Below are positions 1 through 11,866 of a DNA stretch of 64,000 bases, one piece after another. A program made the position numbers and the translations under genes. Under the pieces are notes generated by a model, which had not been told where the DNA came from, made no database searches, and was given only the letters and a program-made list of their open reading frames with translations. Source of the DNA: Moniliophthora roreri. Lineage: Eukaryota; Basidiomycota; Agaricomycetes; Agaricales; Marasmiaceae. The stretch covers positions 930,001 through 994,000 of the forward strand of contig LATX02000211.1 of the NCBI GenBank assembly GCA_001466705.2. The letters run 5' to 3'. The first letter of the stretch is position 1. Each line of letters opens with the position of its first letter.

Positions 1-344
1 CGATTTGGGGTGTACTCTGATGCGCTGACTGGCTTGGTCGCCTCATTCGCTGATGCAAGTTCTTGTGTCATGTTGCAAGGTGGCGGATGGGGATCAAGGT
101 ATGTCTACCTTTTTGGAAGCTATTAGTGGCCTTATATACATAGGCAATGAGGCCGCAGTAGAAGCACTCGAAGTTTGATTTTGGTTCCGAAATGAGTGCT
201 GTGGAACGGTGCTATAGGTCGTATGACCACTGCGGAGCAAGCCAACACCTGCGGTGACGGACTTTTCCATCCAAAGCTAGAATGCTCCAGATTTGGTGTT
301 ATTACATATATACTATCCAAATACAACAGATAGAATTCGAAGCT
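1..344. other. left-edge intergenic sequence
   Basis: This stretch lies downstream of the minus-strand protease stop codon. Reading both strands I see no frame with protein-like composition and no recognisable repeat. It probably holds the protease 3' UTR and the flank of a gene outside the window. Confidence 0.5.
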
Positions 345-3300
345 CTAAGCCGGGAAAAAGCCAACAATTGGGCTCAGCCAGCTATCATAATCCTCCTCAT
401 TCGCCGGGTTTCCAGTCACTCTCAGTGCTCTTGCAAGTAGCCTGTAACTGCCGGCAGGAATAGCTGTGCCATTCGCGAAAGTGGGGGAATCAAGAGCAAT
501 AGAAAAGTAGCCGGCTTCGGTGCTTTCGTCGTTACGCTCAGTGTATGTGACTTCTGCAAGAGGGCCAACGACTTTGACTGCTCCAACTTTAGCGTGCGGG
601 AAGGTAATGAGAGGTACTACGTCACGGCCGTTGAGTGATGCGGTCACTTCAGCGGTTGCCTCGACTAGGTCGAGGCGGAAGAGTGCGGTACCAAAGACCA
701 AACTATCACGAAGATTCAATATCTAGAGACCAGCACAAGTCAATGAATACACACCGATAAAGGAGAGTGGGAAAGTCTCCTGTGCTCTCATCAAAAGTAT
801 AGTTGGTAGGGCTGACTTGCACATTTCCGGCGGCATCCACTATTAAGGGAAGAGGAACTCCAAAGTAGACGTCGGTATCATCAAGAACTTGTTTGTCGAT
901 TAACGACGCCGCGATTCCGAGGTACGAAACATGTAGAGATTCGCTTTCGGCGGATATTTCGATGAAACCGGAGTAGACAGGGAACGTGCTTGGGTCTAAG
1001 CCACTGGGAGGCTTGATATTGACGGTGAGGGTTGTACTCTCGCCTGGAGCTAAGGAGAATGATTCAGAGCTGATTTGGACGGTAGCGGCATCCGAAGTTT
1101 GCGGGACAGGGCCATTTGCTGGAAATATGGTGCCCTACAGAATCATATCAGAGAGGGGCATGATACGAGTTGAGTGCGACGCACTGGCTGGACAGTAATT
1201 GCGGTTCCGGCAGGTACGTGGCTAACCCTGTAAGCTTTATCTTCGGTGCCAGCGTTGGTAACGCTAATTGTATGTCTAGTTGATCAAGATTAGGAATAGG
1301 ACTTAGAGAGAGAATGGACACAAGACGCACTCCCCCACAAAATGGGCCGTATCATTCAGGACGAGCTCGCCAGGAGAGACGAAGGTGGTGGTGTGAAGGG
1401 CGTTGTAGACATTAATAAGACCTGCTCCTGCCTGCGTGAGGCTTTGGAGCGGATCTGCATCGGTGTGACTGGATGGAACCACGGAGGCGGTAGTCTCGAA
1501 GAGTGTCCTGGCCCCTCTCGCGATGTTCGCGGACTTGCCCTTTACCTGAAGCAGGAGAGCTGCGCTTCCAGCAGCAAAGGGTGTAGCCATACTCGTTCCG
1601 GACTCGACACCATATGAACCTTGGGCAACTGGGAGGGTTGACAGGCTAATTGAGAAAAGTGAGTCTGTGTTCCAAGCACATGATACCTTTGAATGCACGA
1701 ACATGTTGCCTCCAGGTGCCGCAAAGGCGGGCCTAAATCCGGCTTCATTCGTAGGTCCCCAGCTTGTTTCGATGATGTTCAATTCCTCTCTTTGAGTCTT
1801 AGCTGCAGTAACGTACCTAGTGAAACTTGAGATAAGGCCACCATCAGGATCAGGGAATTCTACGCCACCACCTGTTTGCGGGAAGGTGATAGTGATGGGT
1901 GCTCCCGCTGCAAATTGATTCACGAGCTAAATGAGCCATGTTTACAATGACTTCGTATCCTGAATAATGTTGCCACTCACGAATTCACCGTCTGGCGCAC
2001 GGATGAGTGTAGCGTTGAAGTCTCCTACGTCAATCGCACCAAAGCCGTTGCCATTACTATAGGTCTAGGTCAGTTCATGAGTTTTGGATCAAAAACGACA
2101 ACCTACTCGTAGATGAAAATGAAGTTGGCTCCCTTTGCAGCAGCGTTAGTCGCTTTTTGAGTCTATGAACCAGATGAGTGGAATAGCTTTTGTATCGGAA
2201 TGGTTGATCCTACGAAGGTACAGGTGCCCCGTCGGATGACCTTGGGGATGATATAAGTGTTAGCCTCGAATACATTGAAGCTAATCTGTCTCGCTCACAG
2301 TGAGGAAACCGGAGAGATCGGGAATGTCATCCGGGAGTGGGTTGCAAGCATCATCGACAACAGTTGTCGAGTTTGATGTAGCATAAATGGGTATAGGTTC
2401 AGGTATAGGGAATGGGAATAGTTCGTAGTAGACGATTGGATCATGTTCGACGCCATTGACGGTGGCGGCTTGCAAATTAATGACTGTGCTGGGGAAAGAA
2501 AGAGTTTGCGACCATATTATGAGGTCGAAAATGACTGAAAACTTACTTATCCAAACTTGCAACCGAGATCACGTTGATACCGTTAGCTGGAGAAGAAGTA
2601 TACCAACTGCCAGAGGCACCCTGTACCAAACAAATGTCAAAACGAGATTATCACAAAGAAACGATCTTCTAACATCTGCATAAAACAACTGTGAGAACAC
2701 ATTTTCTTGGGATGAAAGTAGTTGAAACCTACCGTTGCCTGCCGCAATTGTCACAACTTTTCCTGCCCCTGCAATTCTACTGGCCACCACAGCGGATGAG
2801 GATTCTGACCAGCCATCGGTTTCGCCGAGCGATAATGTCAAAATGTCTTGTCCATCCTTGAGCCCAAGCAGCAAAGCGTCAATTATTACGTCGTCAGTGG
2901 TAAATCCTTCACAACCAAAGACCCTGTACGCGTATAAATTACTTTCGTAGGCGACTCCGCTAATGTTGAAGGGGTTTCCTGGGTCTGCGCCGATGATACC
3001 CTATGCGTTCACATGTCAGTTACGGGAAGGCATCTATCGGGTGAAGTAGATCCTACGGCGACGTGGGTCCCGTGTCCTGTAAAGTTAAATCAGAGAATGC
3101 AAGTCAAAACTTGACAAGTCGGCTTACCAGCGCATTGGTCCAGAGGATCGGGATCGGGAATCGGCCCATTCTCACCTGTGGGCGCTTAATCTAGAGCCAG
3201 TTACACGAAAAAAGGAAAACAACATGCCGTCGTAATCATCGCCTACCAAGTCAAATCCACCTTTGCTAGCAGTGAATACCTGAACCATCCATAAAATGTT

Positions 3301-4282
3301 GTATTAGGACTACCTTCAATTTTGAAACCCGGTCCGAAACCGTTTCCCAGAGCAGGATGAGTATAATCAATTCCTAAAACGAGTTCACTGAACACAAAAA
3401 CGTAAACGGCGCCACTGCTGTCAAATTACCTGTGTCGATACTGGACACACGCGTTCAGAACCGCTACAAGGTAATGGAAGGTGAACGTACATTCCAATCT
3501 TGATGCCCTTGCCGAAGACACCTTCAGCATGTAGCTTGTCAACGCCCTGCAACAGGACAAGGATGAACATTCTGTTTTCTCATCTACAAAGAGAAAGCTC
3601 ACAGTGAGGATATGAGTTGATTGGGAATCGGGCGGAATGTTGGGATCGCTGGGATCAGTAACGATATGCTCGTTCAGGGGCCTTACAAGCAATGTCAGTG
3701 ATGGGAATGTGGATCCGAAAATTGATACGTACTGTGGCCTTCCGAACTTGCGCACCGGCCGAATAGCCTTCACTCCTTCAGTTTCTTCTAATTTCGAAAC
3801 GTCCTGTAGAACTTTTCAGCACGCGTCTGGGAGTATCGTGCTAAATTTGCTCACATCGGCATTCTGATGGAATTCGAAGTGGAAGCATGAGTAACTGGGA
3901 AAGCTTGCAAGGGTGCGAAGACTCACCTCGAGTGTCAGAGATACACCAACAAAAACGCCGGGGGAATTGAACTCCTTGTTCACATCAAAGCCGACGTCAC
4001 GCGACTTGAGTGAATGATAAAGTCGCTTGTGCACGCTTTCCTACTCGCTGTGGTAAGCATTTGGTTCCATTTCTACGTGAGTATAGCGCGTACCTCTGAG
4101 CGAGAGGAGAGCTGAGCAACCGAGGAGGCTTCGTTGACTTCGACAATGTATCGGTTAGGGAGGATAGGCAAGTTGGTGGTCTTCTTCACAGATGACAATG
4201 GTACGACCGCCAAAGTCAAGTGAACCACGGAAAGGAAGGAGAGGAAGGAGAGGAAGGAGAGGAAGAAATGCCGGGGACTCAT
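345..4282 (-). CDS. secreted subtilisin-like serine protease (family S8, Vpr/C5a type)
   Basis: A secreted endopeptidase spread over roughly a dozen short exons. The start at 4282 opens a signal peptide containing three FLS repeats, followed by an inhibitor I9-type propeptide (NRYIVEVNEAS). All three catalytic blocks are visible in order. The Asp block IDTGIDYTHPALG is built from an 11-nt microexon at 3430-3440 plus the exon ending at 3373. The His block GHGTHVAG lies near 3130-3150, and the Ser block GTSMATP near 1590. A protease-associated insert (about 2000-2560) sits between His and Ser, as in Vpr-type subtilases. A C-terminal Fn3-like region follows to the stop at 345 (end of protein GFFPA). 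Family knowledge: such enzymes digest extracellular protein. Exact exon borders outside the microexon were not all fixed, and no frame break was seen in the parts read. Confidence 0.9.
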
Positions 4283-4348
4283 GACGATGGAGAAGGGCCC
4301 GACGATGCAAGCCTATGCAGATAGAAACCACTACGAGGTTTGGTCATC

Positions 4349-4358
4349 TTATATAGAT
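4349..4358 (-). promoter_or_regulatory. TATA box of the subtilase gene
   Basis: On the minus strand the sequence CTATATAAGA lies about 70 bp upstream of the protease ATG at 4282, a plausible core promoter position for a fungal secreted-enzyme gene. Confidence 0.6.
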
Positions 4359-5447
4359 TCCAATTAAGATACCATAACCTGACGTCCATATGGGCAGCGT
4401 GATGATGCGAGCGTCTCTGAACTAGGATTGCCATATTTGTTCAAACGACCGAGATTCGCCCAGGGGCCTTGCCAGCTTCTATCTGCTTGCCGGTAGCGTT
4501 GCATTGTGCTACGTCGCACGAGTACCGGACTAAGTCTCGCATGTTATTGACGAAAAGAGGCGACATAGTCGCGTTTCAAAGCAAATATATTCCGTATATG
4601 CTAGGAACGCCTTGATGTAAATATAATAATCTGAGAGTCAGCCACGCAATGACAGAAAAGCACTGCTACTTACTAGCGGCCACGTCGCCTGTAGCTATAG
4701 TAGTCACTATACCTATCACTGTCATAGGTCATCCCGCTTCACAAGTGCCGAGCAAAGGCAAGCCTGATGCACCTGGGGGGCCACATTGAGACGTCGGCCA
4801 GTTTCCCCCAAGTAAGAGGTTATGTGTTGAGCACCGTGGGCTGCTTGCATATCGGTTGATTCTGATGACCAATGATAAGTGGGGAGATCAGAACAATTTA
4901 GCACAGTCAGAACGCCGAAAGCCAGCGACATTACCAAATCAGGAGTTCCCTCAGGCTGTGCATCCGGAGCCCAAGTCGTGGTCGATATGCCGGTCTGGCT
5001 GTTGAAATGGCACCCCCAGCATTGGTATGGCCTATCCTGGACTCCGATAGGATGGTATCGAGGGTCTAGAAACGCACTGATAAATCCACATGGACACATT
5101 CGGTGGAATGATATGTACCGGGAATGATCATTTCACTCTAACCCAACACAATCCTCTCTTGGCACTCGTATGTAGCCGATACCGTCGAGGACACCGCATA
5201 GCTCTTGGACCTCACGACGGCATTCGAGCAATCTTCTGATGAGTATGGTAGTTGTTCGCATGCCGCGTTGAATCCGGGCCCGCGTGTCTCGAAGTGCCTC
5301 TTTGGATATCAATCATTGTTTGTAATTTGACGGATCCAGTGGAGGTATTCAACAGGCGCTCATCAAGCTTGCACCGAAGCGCCTACTGTGTGGGTTATAG
5401 TCGCTTAAGCTTGCGAATAGGTTTGCCAATCCATCAATATCCCCAAC
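4359..5447. other. intergenic region with one doubtful ORF
   Basis: Promoter side of the subtilase and upstream side of the prefoldin gene. A 125-codon minus-strand frame (4722-5099, starting MCPCGF) is open and begins with ATG. It matches no family I recognise, and no neighbouring exon extends it, so I do not call it a gene. Nothing else stands out. Confidence 0.4.
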
Positions 5448-6022
5448 ATGAGCAGCATACGGATGGTCGCTATTCCTTCTTCATCTCAACAGGATAAGCA
5501 CTAATGCCTGTAATATCATTCAGCAAGATGTAGATGGGACAGGAGATGAGGCTGAGGTGACCTGGGGTCTGTCGTTTTTCCTACTTTAGACGCGTTCGCA
5601 CAGAACATTCTCACATCTCGACTTTCTAGAGGACCAATCCCGTATCAATACCTTTTCAAAGCTGAACACTCGTCTACGTGGGATCAAGGAGAAGATTGAA
5701 GGGCTGCGTACAGAGAAAGAGACGCTAGATGACCTTTCGACAGAACTTGAACTCGCCGACGAGGATGAGCCTGTCCTCTACAAGCTCGGCGAATCTTTTC
5801 TGCATCTACCTCATTCAAAGGCCCTCAAACGTTTAGAAAATGATCAGAAGGATGTCGAAGCGAGGTTGGGCCAGCACCTGTAAGTCTTTTTGCCCGCATA
5901 CAGAGGTCCTGATCTAACAACTGTTCGTTAGTTCCCAAGCGGATGCTTGTGAGAAAGAGATGAGAGAGTTGAAGGTCGTGCTGTACGCAAAGTTTGGGAG
6001 CTCGATAAATCTCGATGAGTAA
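5448..6022 (+). CDS. GIM3: prefoldin subunit 4
   Basis: Beta-type subunit of the cytosolic hexameric prefoldin chaperone, which hands unfolded actin and tubulin to the CCT chaperonin. Four exons read cleanly: 5448-5465, 5524-5566, 5630-5879 and 5932-6022 (402 nt, 133 residues). All introns are GT-AG. The motif EVTWEDQSRINTFSKLNTR near the N terminus and LYAKFGSSINLDE at the C terminus are the signature ends of prefoldin 4, joined by two predicted coiled-coil helices. The acidic LADEDEPVLYKLGESF hairpin in the middle also fits. Size matches the family (about 130 residues). The first exon is only six codons (MSSIRM); this start is inferred from the splice fit and could be wrong, but the rest is secure. 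Confidence 0.93.
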
Positions 6023-6609
6023 AGAGATTGTCCATGGTTAGGTGCGTTCATCGATTACACTGCGGTTTGCTGTACACTGATGGAAAGCCGTAGTTTTTGT
6101 ATCTCTATGGAGCACTAGTAAATCAGACACGATGCTTTGTTTCTATTCTTCAAACGCGACCATATCTACCACGATTACGGCTCAAAATTTCATGAACCAG
6201 AATGAGATCCCCCATCAAATGCCCCATGCCAAGAGACCGAGATTGAAGTCTAATGATTCCTGCCCCAAACTCCTTCTCGTCGAGTTCCTATATCCTCAAA
6301 AGCGGCACTCGAGAGTCGAGACATTGAGAAGTCGCAGATCATAAGTCGCAGGAGCAGCTCATGCATCAGGTTGTCTGTGAAGTTGAGTGAGCCGCACTGC
6401 TTTAATGGACCATGTCAGTACACTCGATGCACAGCAGGAAAATCTAATCTTAAGTCGAGCGCCTGGTGACGTAAGAAATTTCACGTGTGTAAAGCTGCCG
6501 GAAACGGGTGCACGGCGTTTCCTTCTCTCTTTTATAGGCCGCGGCAGGCCACGGTAATCCTCCTGGGTCTCCTCATTCTTTTCAAGGTCAACCAACCGAG
6601 TGAGCTGGC
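6023..6609 (+). other. intergenic, prefoldin 3' end to lyase promoter
   Basis: About 590 bp between two genes on the same strand. It should hold the prefoldin terminator and the promoter of the sphingosine-1-phosphate lyase. I see no repeat, RNA gene or convincing TATA box. Confidence 0.5.
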
Positions 6610-8889
6610 ATGTCAACCGTAACGACTCTCACAACCAAATCTCTCGGCGCTCTCGTCGCCATTCAAAATAGGCTTTCTGTATTACCACCAGCAGCTCGCC
6701 TCATCGTTGTCCTTTCCCTTCTCCATACAACTTTGACCCTCTTGTCGGGCACCGTCGAGTCGTATCGTCATTTGCGAGCAAGAGGAATCCATGGAACGTT
6801 CAGCGAAGCAATTAACCGACTGAGTCAATGGATGGTTAGGGTGTATCTGAAGTTACCAGTCGAGGGCTCGAAGAAAGCGAGGCAGAGAATCGAGACAGAA
6901 ATGGGAGCTGCCAAGTTAGACATTGAAAAGCGATTAGTCGGTGACGCGAAATACATCGGGTGCGTTTGCTAGATCTGCTTTACCCAAGGACGCGAATACT
7001 GAGTATTCGAGACAGGCTACCCGATGAAGGCAAGCCCATAGAATGGATCCTGGCCGAATTCGATCGCATGGATGCTCTTGGACAAGACCATAAAGAAGGT
7101 GAAGGAGAAAATAAAGCATTGACTGCATGGGAACAAGGAAAAGTCAGTGGAGCTGTATACCGTGCGTACATACATTTCTTCACGTTGATCCAATGAACGC
7201 TCAACATTCCCTACAGACGGACACCCATCTCTCTCAAATGTCATCTCAACGGCTTATGCACGCTACTGTCTCTCTAACCCCTTGCATCCGGATCTATTCC
7301 CCGCTGTCAGAAAGATGGAAGCCGAGATTGTACGAATGTGTCTAGGTGCGGGCGGATAACTGGCTTCCTTCTCACACGCTAACTAAATCACATGTAGAGT
7401 TGTACAACAACCCTGATGGTGCCGGAACCATGACCTCTGGAGGCACAGAAAGTATTGTGATGGCTGTCAAAACATATCGAGATTGGGCGAAAGAGACTAA
7501 AGGTACCGTTTTGGATATCGCATAGTATGGGATCCTAGACTTATCATAATTTAGGCATCACCAAACCGGAAATGATTCTTCCTGCGTCTGCACATGCTGC
7601 ATTTGATAAGGCCGCGGCATACTTTGGCATCAAGGTATGTCTCCGTGTAGAGTTAGCTGACAAGCTCCATTGACGAGACGGTTACAGATTCACCAAATCC
7701 CAGTCAACTCAGTGTCACGAAAAGTAGACATGAAAAGGGTCAGGAAGGCCATCAATCCCAACACGATTTTGGTTCGTCTGTTTTCGTATTCAGACACGCG
7801 TAACTAACAGTATCCATTTCAGTTGGTAGGCTCTGCACCCAACTTCCCAGACGGTAACATGGACCCCATTTCCGAGCTCTCCCAACTTGCGCTGAAGTAC
7901 AAGATTGGCCTTCACGTCGACTGCTGTCTCGGCTCGTTTATTATGCCTTACCTCGAGAAGACAGGTTTGTCTGAAGGTCTCAACGGAAAGTATAAGCTCG
8001 AACCTTTCGATTTCCGTGTCCCTGGTGTAACTAGTATCTCTTGCGATACCCACAAGGTACCAGTCCGTCCCCGGTGCTCTCGGCGTGTCTCAACCAAAAC
8101 CCACAGTATGGTTTTTCACCAAAAGGGTCCTCCGTCATCATGTACCGCTCTGCGGAGTTGAGAAGACACCAGTACTTCGTCATGACAGGCTGGAGCGGAG
8201 GTCTCTACGCTTCACCCTCCATGTCCGGCTCACGACCTGGTGCTCTCATTGCGGGTACTTGGGCTGCTATGATGAGTGTTGGTAACAAGTGAATGTCCCT
8301 TGCTTCCGCTCTCTTCCCGTTCACTAAACATCAACGCAGAGGCTATCTCGACTCCTGCACCCGCATCGTCAACTGTGCGCGAAACATCGCAGAGACCATA
8401 CGTAACACTGTTCCAGAGCTGTACATCCTAGGATCCCCGCCGGCTAGTGTCATCGCTTTTGGTTCTAAGCACCCTCGAGTGAATGTCTTGGAACTTGGTG
8501 ATATGATGTCGAAGAAGGGCTGGCATTTGAATGCTTTGAGTAACCCGCCAGCTGTTCATATTGCCTGCACGGTATATTTTTCTGTCACTTTAGCCTTAGG
8601 CGTGGAAGCTGACGAGTGCAACCCACAGATGCTCACGCCCCAAGCCTCTGACAGTTTCATTTCGGACTTGAAGGAGTGCATCAGAGAAGTAAAGAACCGG
8701 GTGAGAAAACCTGGTGAGAAAGAGGGCACAATGGTTGCACTTTATGGTGGGTTGCCATCTTTCTTACCGTTTAACGAGTTTATACCTTATTTACTTTTAC
8801 GCTTAGGCTTGGGCAAATCATCTGCTGTTGGCCCTTCGATGGTGGGAGAGCTTGCAGAAGCATTCTTGGATGCCCTTTACAAGATCTAA
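6610..8889 (+). CDS. DPL1: sphingosine-1-phosphate lyase
   Basis: PLP-dependent ER-membrane enzyme that cleaves phosphorylated sphingoid bases to a fatty aldehyde and phosphoethanolamine, the exit step of sphingolipid breakdown. Eleven exons give an uninterrupted 1743 nt (580 residues, normal for the family): 6610-6959, 7016-7161, 7217-7345, 7398-7502, 7555-7634, 7688-7771, 7823-8056, 8107-8288, 8340-8571, 8629-8746 and 8807-8889. The N terminus carries a hydrophobic segment ([15 protein letters not shown]), the expected membrane anchor. MTSGGTESI is the PLP-phosphate loop. SCDTHK followed by YGF across the intron at 8057-8106 carries the PLP-binding lysine. HIACT joins MLTPQ across the 8572-8628 intron. 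No lesion seen. Confidence 0.95.
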
Positions 8890-9315
8890 CCTAAGTGGCC
8901 TTGGATATATCTCACGAAACAAGTTTGATACGGATGTTAAACAAACTAGTCACTTTAATGTTTTATACTTAGCACTTACTGGATGGCGATAACGGCGACA
9001 ATCGAACGTCGAACCCTTGACGGCGTTCGCTTTTTTCAATTTCTTTGGGTGACGGAAGGAATGCAATGAACTGGACGACGTCGATCTGGAGAGATCTCGA
9101 AGAGTAATAACCCCACAATCAGAGTAAAGCGCCGAAGCTGAGAAGAGAGAATGGAGCAGTGGTATTGGAATCGCGATTCAGTGAGAAGACTATCATTCTG
9201 TATGTATACGCCGCCGAATTTACCAAGCTGTCTATCACAGGCAATCAAAATGGCAACTTCTCAGTCATGCGTTCTCCTCCCATCTCGCATCTCCCTCCGA
9301 ATACATGAAAGGACT
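8890..9315. other. intergenic region downstream of DPL1
   Basis: Contains the lyase 3' flank. A 70-codon minus-strand frame (9036-9248) is open but resembles nothing I know. It may belong with the possible minus-strand coding pieces in the adjacent duplicated block. Confidence 0.4.
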
Positions 9316-10182
9316 TGATCTGATTAGGATTCACGCTAGCGTTTATCGAGACAAACGTGTATCCTGCCCGAGGCTAAAAGTTCGTAGCGAGCGGAACATT
9401 TTGAGTGTTGTATTTGGGGTCGAATGGCGGCGTATTCGGATTTAACGAGAAAGTTCTCAGGGATACGTGAGAGCTGGTATCTTTCACCTGCGCGAGATGA
9501 TGCAAAGAAGATGTGCGATCAGGCGAATAGAGAGCATGATAAAACATAAAACATCACATACTGCAACTGTAATCGTCATGTAAAAGCTCCCCGCGTCAAA
9601 GTCGAATCCTAGGACGCTTCGTTTCAGACAGACAGAGATATTATCTTGGTCGATTCTGATAGCCCGCGCCACTATTGCCAATAATGGTCTTCGGAGAGCC
9701 ACCGTACTCGTCGATGTCGAACCAAAATTTGGGAACCGATGTGGTGGCACTAACCTTCGCCTTGAATGGGAGGCAGCCTAAATAGAGCGAGAATCGTTCG
9801 AGTCGCCGCAGAGCTTTGAGCAGAGCAACCCGACGAGGGGAAAATACTTTAGGGCCTGTTTGGTGGCATCGGGAAGGAACCCGGACCTGGGTCTGGGTAG
9901 ACCTTCCGTGGTGTTCACAGACCCGTACCGACTGGGATCCCGGATGTTACATAGGTTGTCACTAATAGTCACAGACCCACCACGCTTATCACTCATCCGT
10001 CCCATCTGCAGCTTTTTCCGCACACAAAACCAATGCACAACGCAAACTTCATCATTGACAGACTTTTTGCAGCCCCCCATATGTCAAGATGTCTGGAATT
10101 GAGGTAGTAATAAACGTGGTACGTGAATGTGGTAAAAGAGGGAAATGAATGTGAGGGATAACGAGTTGGACTCACGAGGGGC
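9316..10182. repeat. 867-bp direct repeat, copy 1
   Basis: This segment recurs at 10219-11085 with a constant offset of 903 bases and no difference that I could find. It contains a minus-strand open frame (9484-9750) ending in a plausible splice donor and a second piece toward 9330, which together could be exons of an unidentified protein, but I cannot name a family. The repeat ends where the two copies diverge after GGACTCACGAGGGGC. Confidence 0.9.
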
Positions 10183-10217
10183 GTGAACTGTGTTGTGACG
10201 GAAGAGAACGGTGCCGC

Positions 10218-10218
10218 N
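10218..10218. other. assembly gap mark (n)
   Basis: A single n stands directly before the second copy of the 867-bp repeat. The 35 bases between copy 1 and the n are unique. This is what two overlapping contig ends look like when a scaffolder joins them without merging. Confidence 0.8.
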
Positions 10219-11085
10219 TGATCTGATTAGGATTCACGCTAGCGTTTATCGAGACAAACGTGTATCCTGCCCGAGGCTAAAAGTTCGTAGCGAGCGGAAC
10301 ATTTTGAGTGTTGTATTTGGGGTCGAATGGCGGCGTATTCGGATTTAACGAGAAAGTTCTCAGGGATACGTGAGAGCTGGTATCTTTCACCTGCGCGAGA
10401 TGATGCAAAGAAGATGTGCGATCAGGCGAATAGAGAGCATGATAAAACATAAAACATCACATACTGCAACTGTAATCGTCATGTAAAAGCTCCCCGCGTC
10501 AAAGTCGAATCCTAGGACGCTTCGTTTCAGACAGACAGAGATATTATCTTGGTCGATTCTGATAGCCCGCGCCACTATTGCCAATAATGGTCTTCGGAGA
10601 GCCACCGTACTCGTCGATGTCGAACCAAAATTTGGGAACCGATGTGGTGGCACTAACCTTCGCCTTGAATGGGAGGCAGCCTAAATAGAGCGAGAATCGT
10701 TCGAGTCGCCGCAGAGCTTTGAGCAGAGCAACCCGACGAGGGGAAAATACTTTAGGGCCTGTTTGGTGGCATCGGGAAGGAACCCGGACCTGGGTCTGGG
10801 TAGACCTTCCGTGGTGTTCACAGACCCGTACCGACTGGGATCCCGGATGTTACATAGGTTGTCACTAATAGTCACAGACCCACCACGCTTATCACTCATC
10901 CGTCCCATCTGCAGCTTTTTCCGCACACAAAACCAATGCACAACGCAAACTTCATCATTGACAGACTTTTTGCAGCCCCCCATATGTCAAGATGTCTGGA
11001 ATTGAGGTAGTAATAAACGTGGTACGTGAATGTGGTAAAAGAGGGAAATGAATGTGAGGGATAACGAGTTGGACTCACGAGGGGC
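10219..11085. repeat. 867-bp direct repeat, copy 2
   Basis: Second copy of 9316-10182, beginning at the first base after the n. Open frames in copy 1 reappear at the same relative positions with the same translation. Beyond 11085 the sequence continues into a region with a minus-strand open frame to 11258 that is not recognisable. Confidence 0.9.
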
Positions 11086-11290
11086 TGTGAGGGTCGGACC
11101 GGTCCGCGAGACGGTAAAGGGTCCGGGCCTCTGTTAAGGACTGAAGACGAGGTTACGAGGTTCGTTGAGAGAAGCTGAGGTGAAGAGTTGATTCGACTAA
11201 GGAATAAGGTATTTACAAGTCTTCTTAAATACTCATACTGCATCAGTGAAATGGACACCTAAATATATTGGAATAAAATGAGTGAAATAC

Positions 11291-11501
11291 GTTATAATGG
11301 CCAAAATACATTATAATCATTATGGCGTATTTTAATGTAATATAATTGTTGTTCCTTTATTTTAATGGATTAAAATGAACCAAAATGGTTATAATGTATT
11401 CTGGCTATTATAATGTATTATGGCTATTATAATGTATTTTGGCCATTATAACGTATTTTGGCCATTATAATGTATTTTGGCCATTATAATGTATTTTGCC
11501 A
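11291..11501. repeat. AT-rich palindromic minisatellite
   Basis: Six copies of a 19-bp unit (consensus ttataatgtattttggcca) run from 11389 to 11501. The left arm at 11291-11316 is a perfect 26-base reverse complement of 11427-11452, so the block can fold into a large hairpin with a spacer near 11317-11388. The unit itself contains small internal variation (cta/cca, aac/aat). No coding sense. It could be the core of a non-autonomous element, but no target-site duplication was seen. Confidence 0.85.
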
Positions 11502-11682
11502 TCAAGATCCCAGTGACCCTGTCACCAGACCCGGCCACATCACATTCAGACATATATAGAAACCAGTTAACACATTGAATAATCTTGATCATACTACAAA
11601 CATGATTGTACATCCATCCTATACGTATTCCACATTATTACCAGTCTGGTATCCCTCTACAAGTAGCAATACAGCAAACTCT

Positions 11683-11794
11683 AAACACGAATACGTAGCA
11701 TAAGAGTCCAAACACAAGTATGCAGCATAAGGGTCCAAATACAAGTAGTATTATAGCAGAAGTCCAAAAACGAATAAGCTGAACGAAAAAGTCC
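11683..11794. repeat. four degenerate 27-29 bp tandem units
   Basis: Four successive units each start with aaa-A/C-acgaa or aaatacaag and end in agtcc or ggtcc. They lie just beyond the stop codon of the minus-strand acidic-repeat gene, so they are likely in its 3' UTR or flank. Confidence 0.6.
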
Positions 11795-11866
11795 ATGACA
11801 ATCCTATAAGCCGGGGATTAATCAGCTTGAATATCAAACAAAGTAAAGTCAGAAAACTCGCTTTAG

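Noticed and set aside
4722..5127. Overlapping open frames on both strands (125 codons minus, 82 codons plus)
   Set aside because: No family resemblance, no splice partners and no conserved motif; plausible by chance in a promoter region.
9484..9750. 88-codon minus-strand frame repeated at 10387-10653
   Set aside because: It recurs only because the block is duplicated. It may contain a true exon, but I could not connect exons into a gene or name a family.
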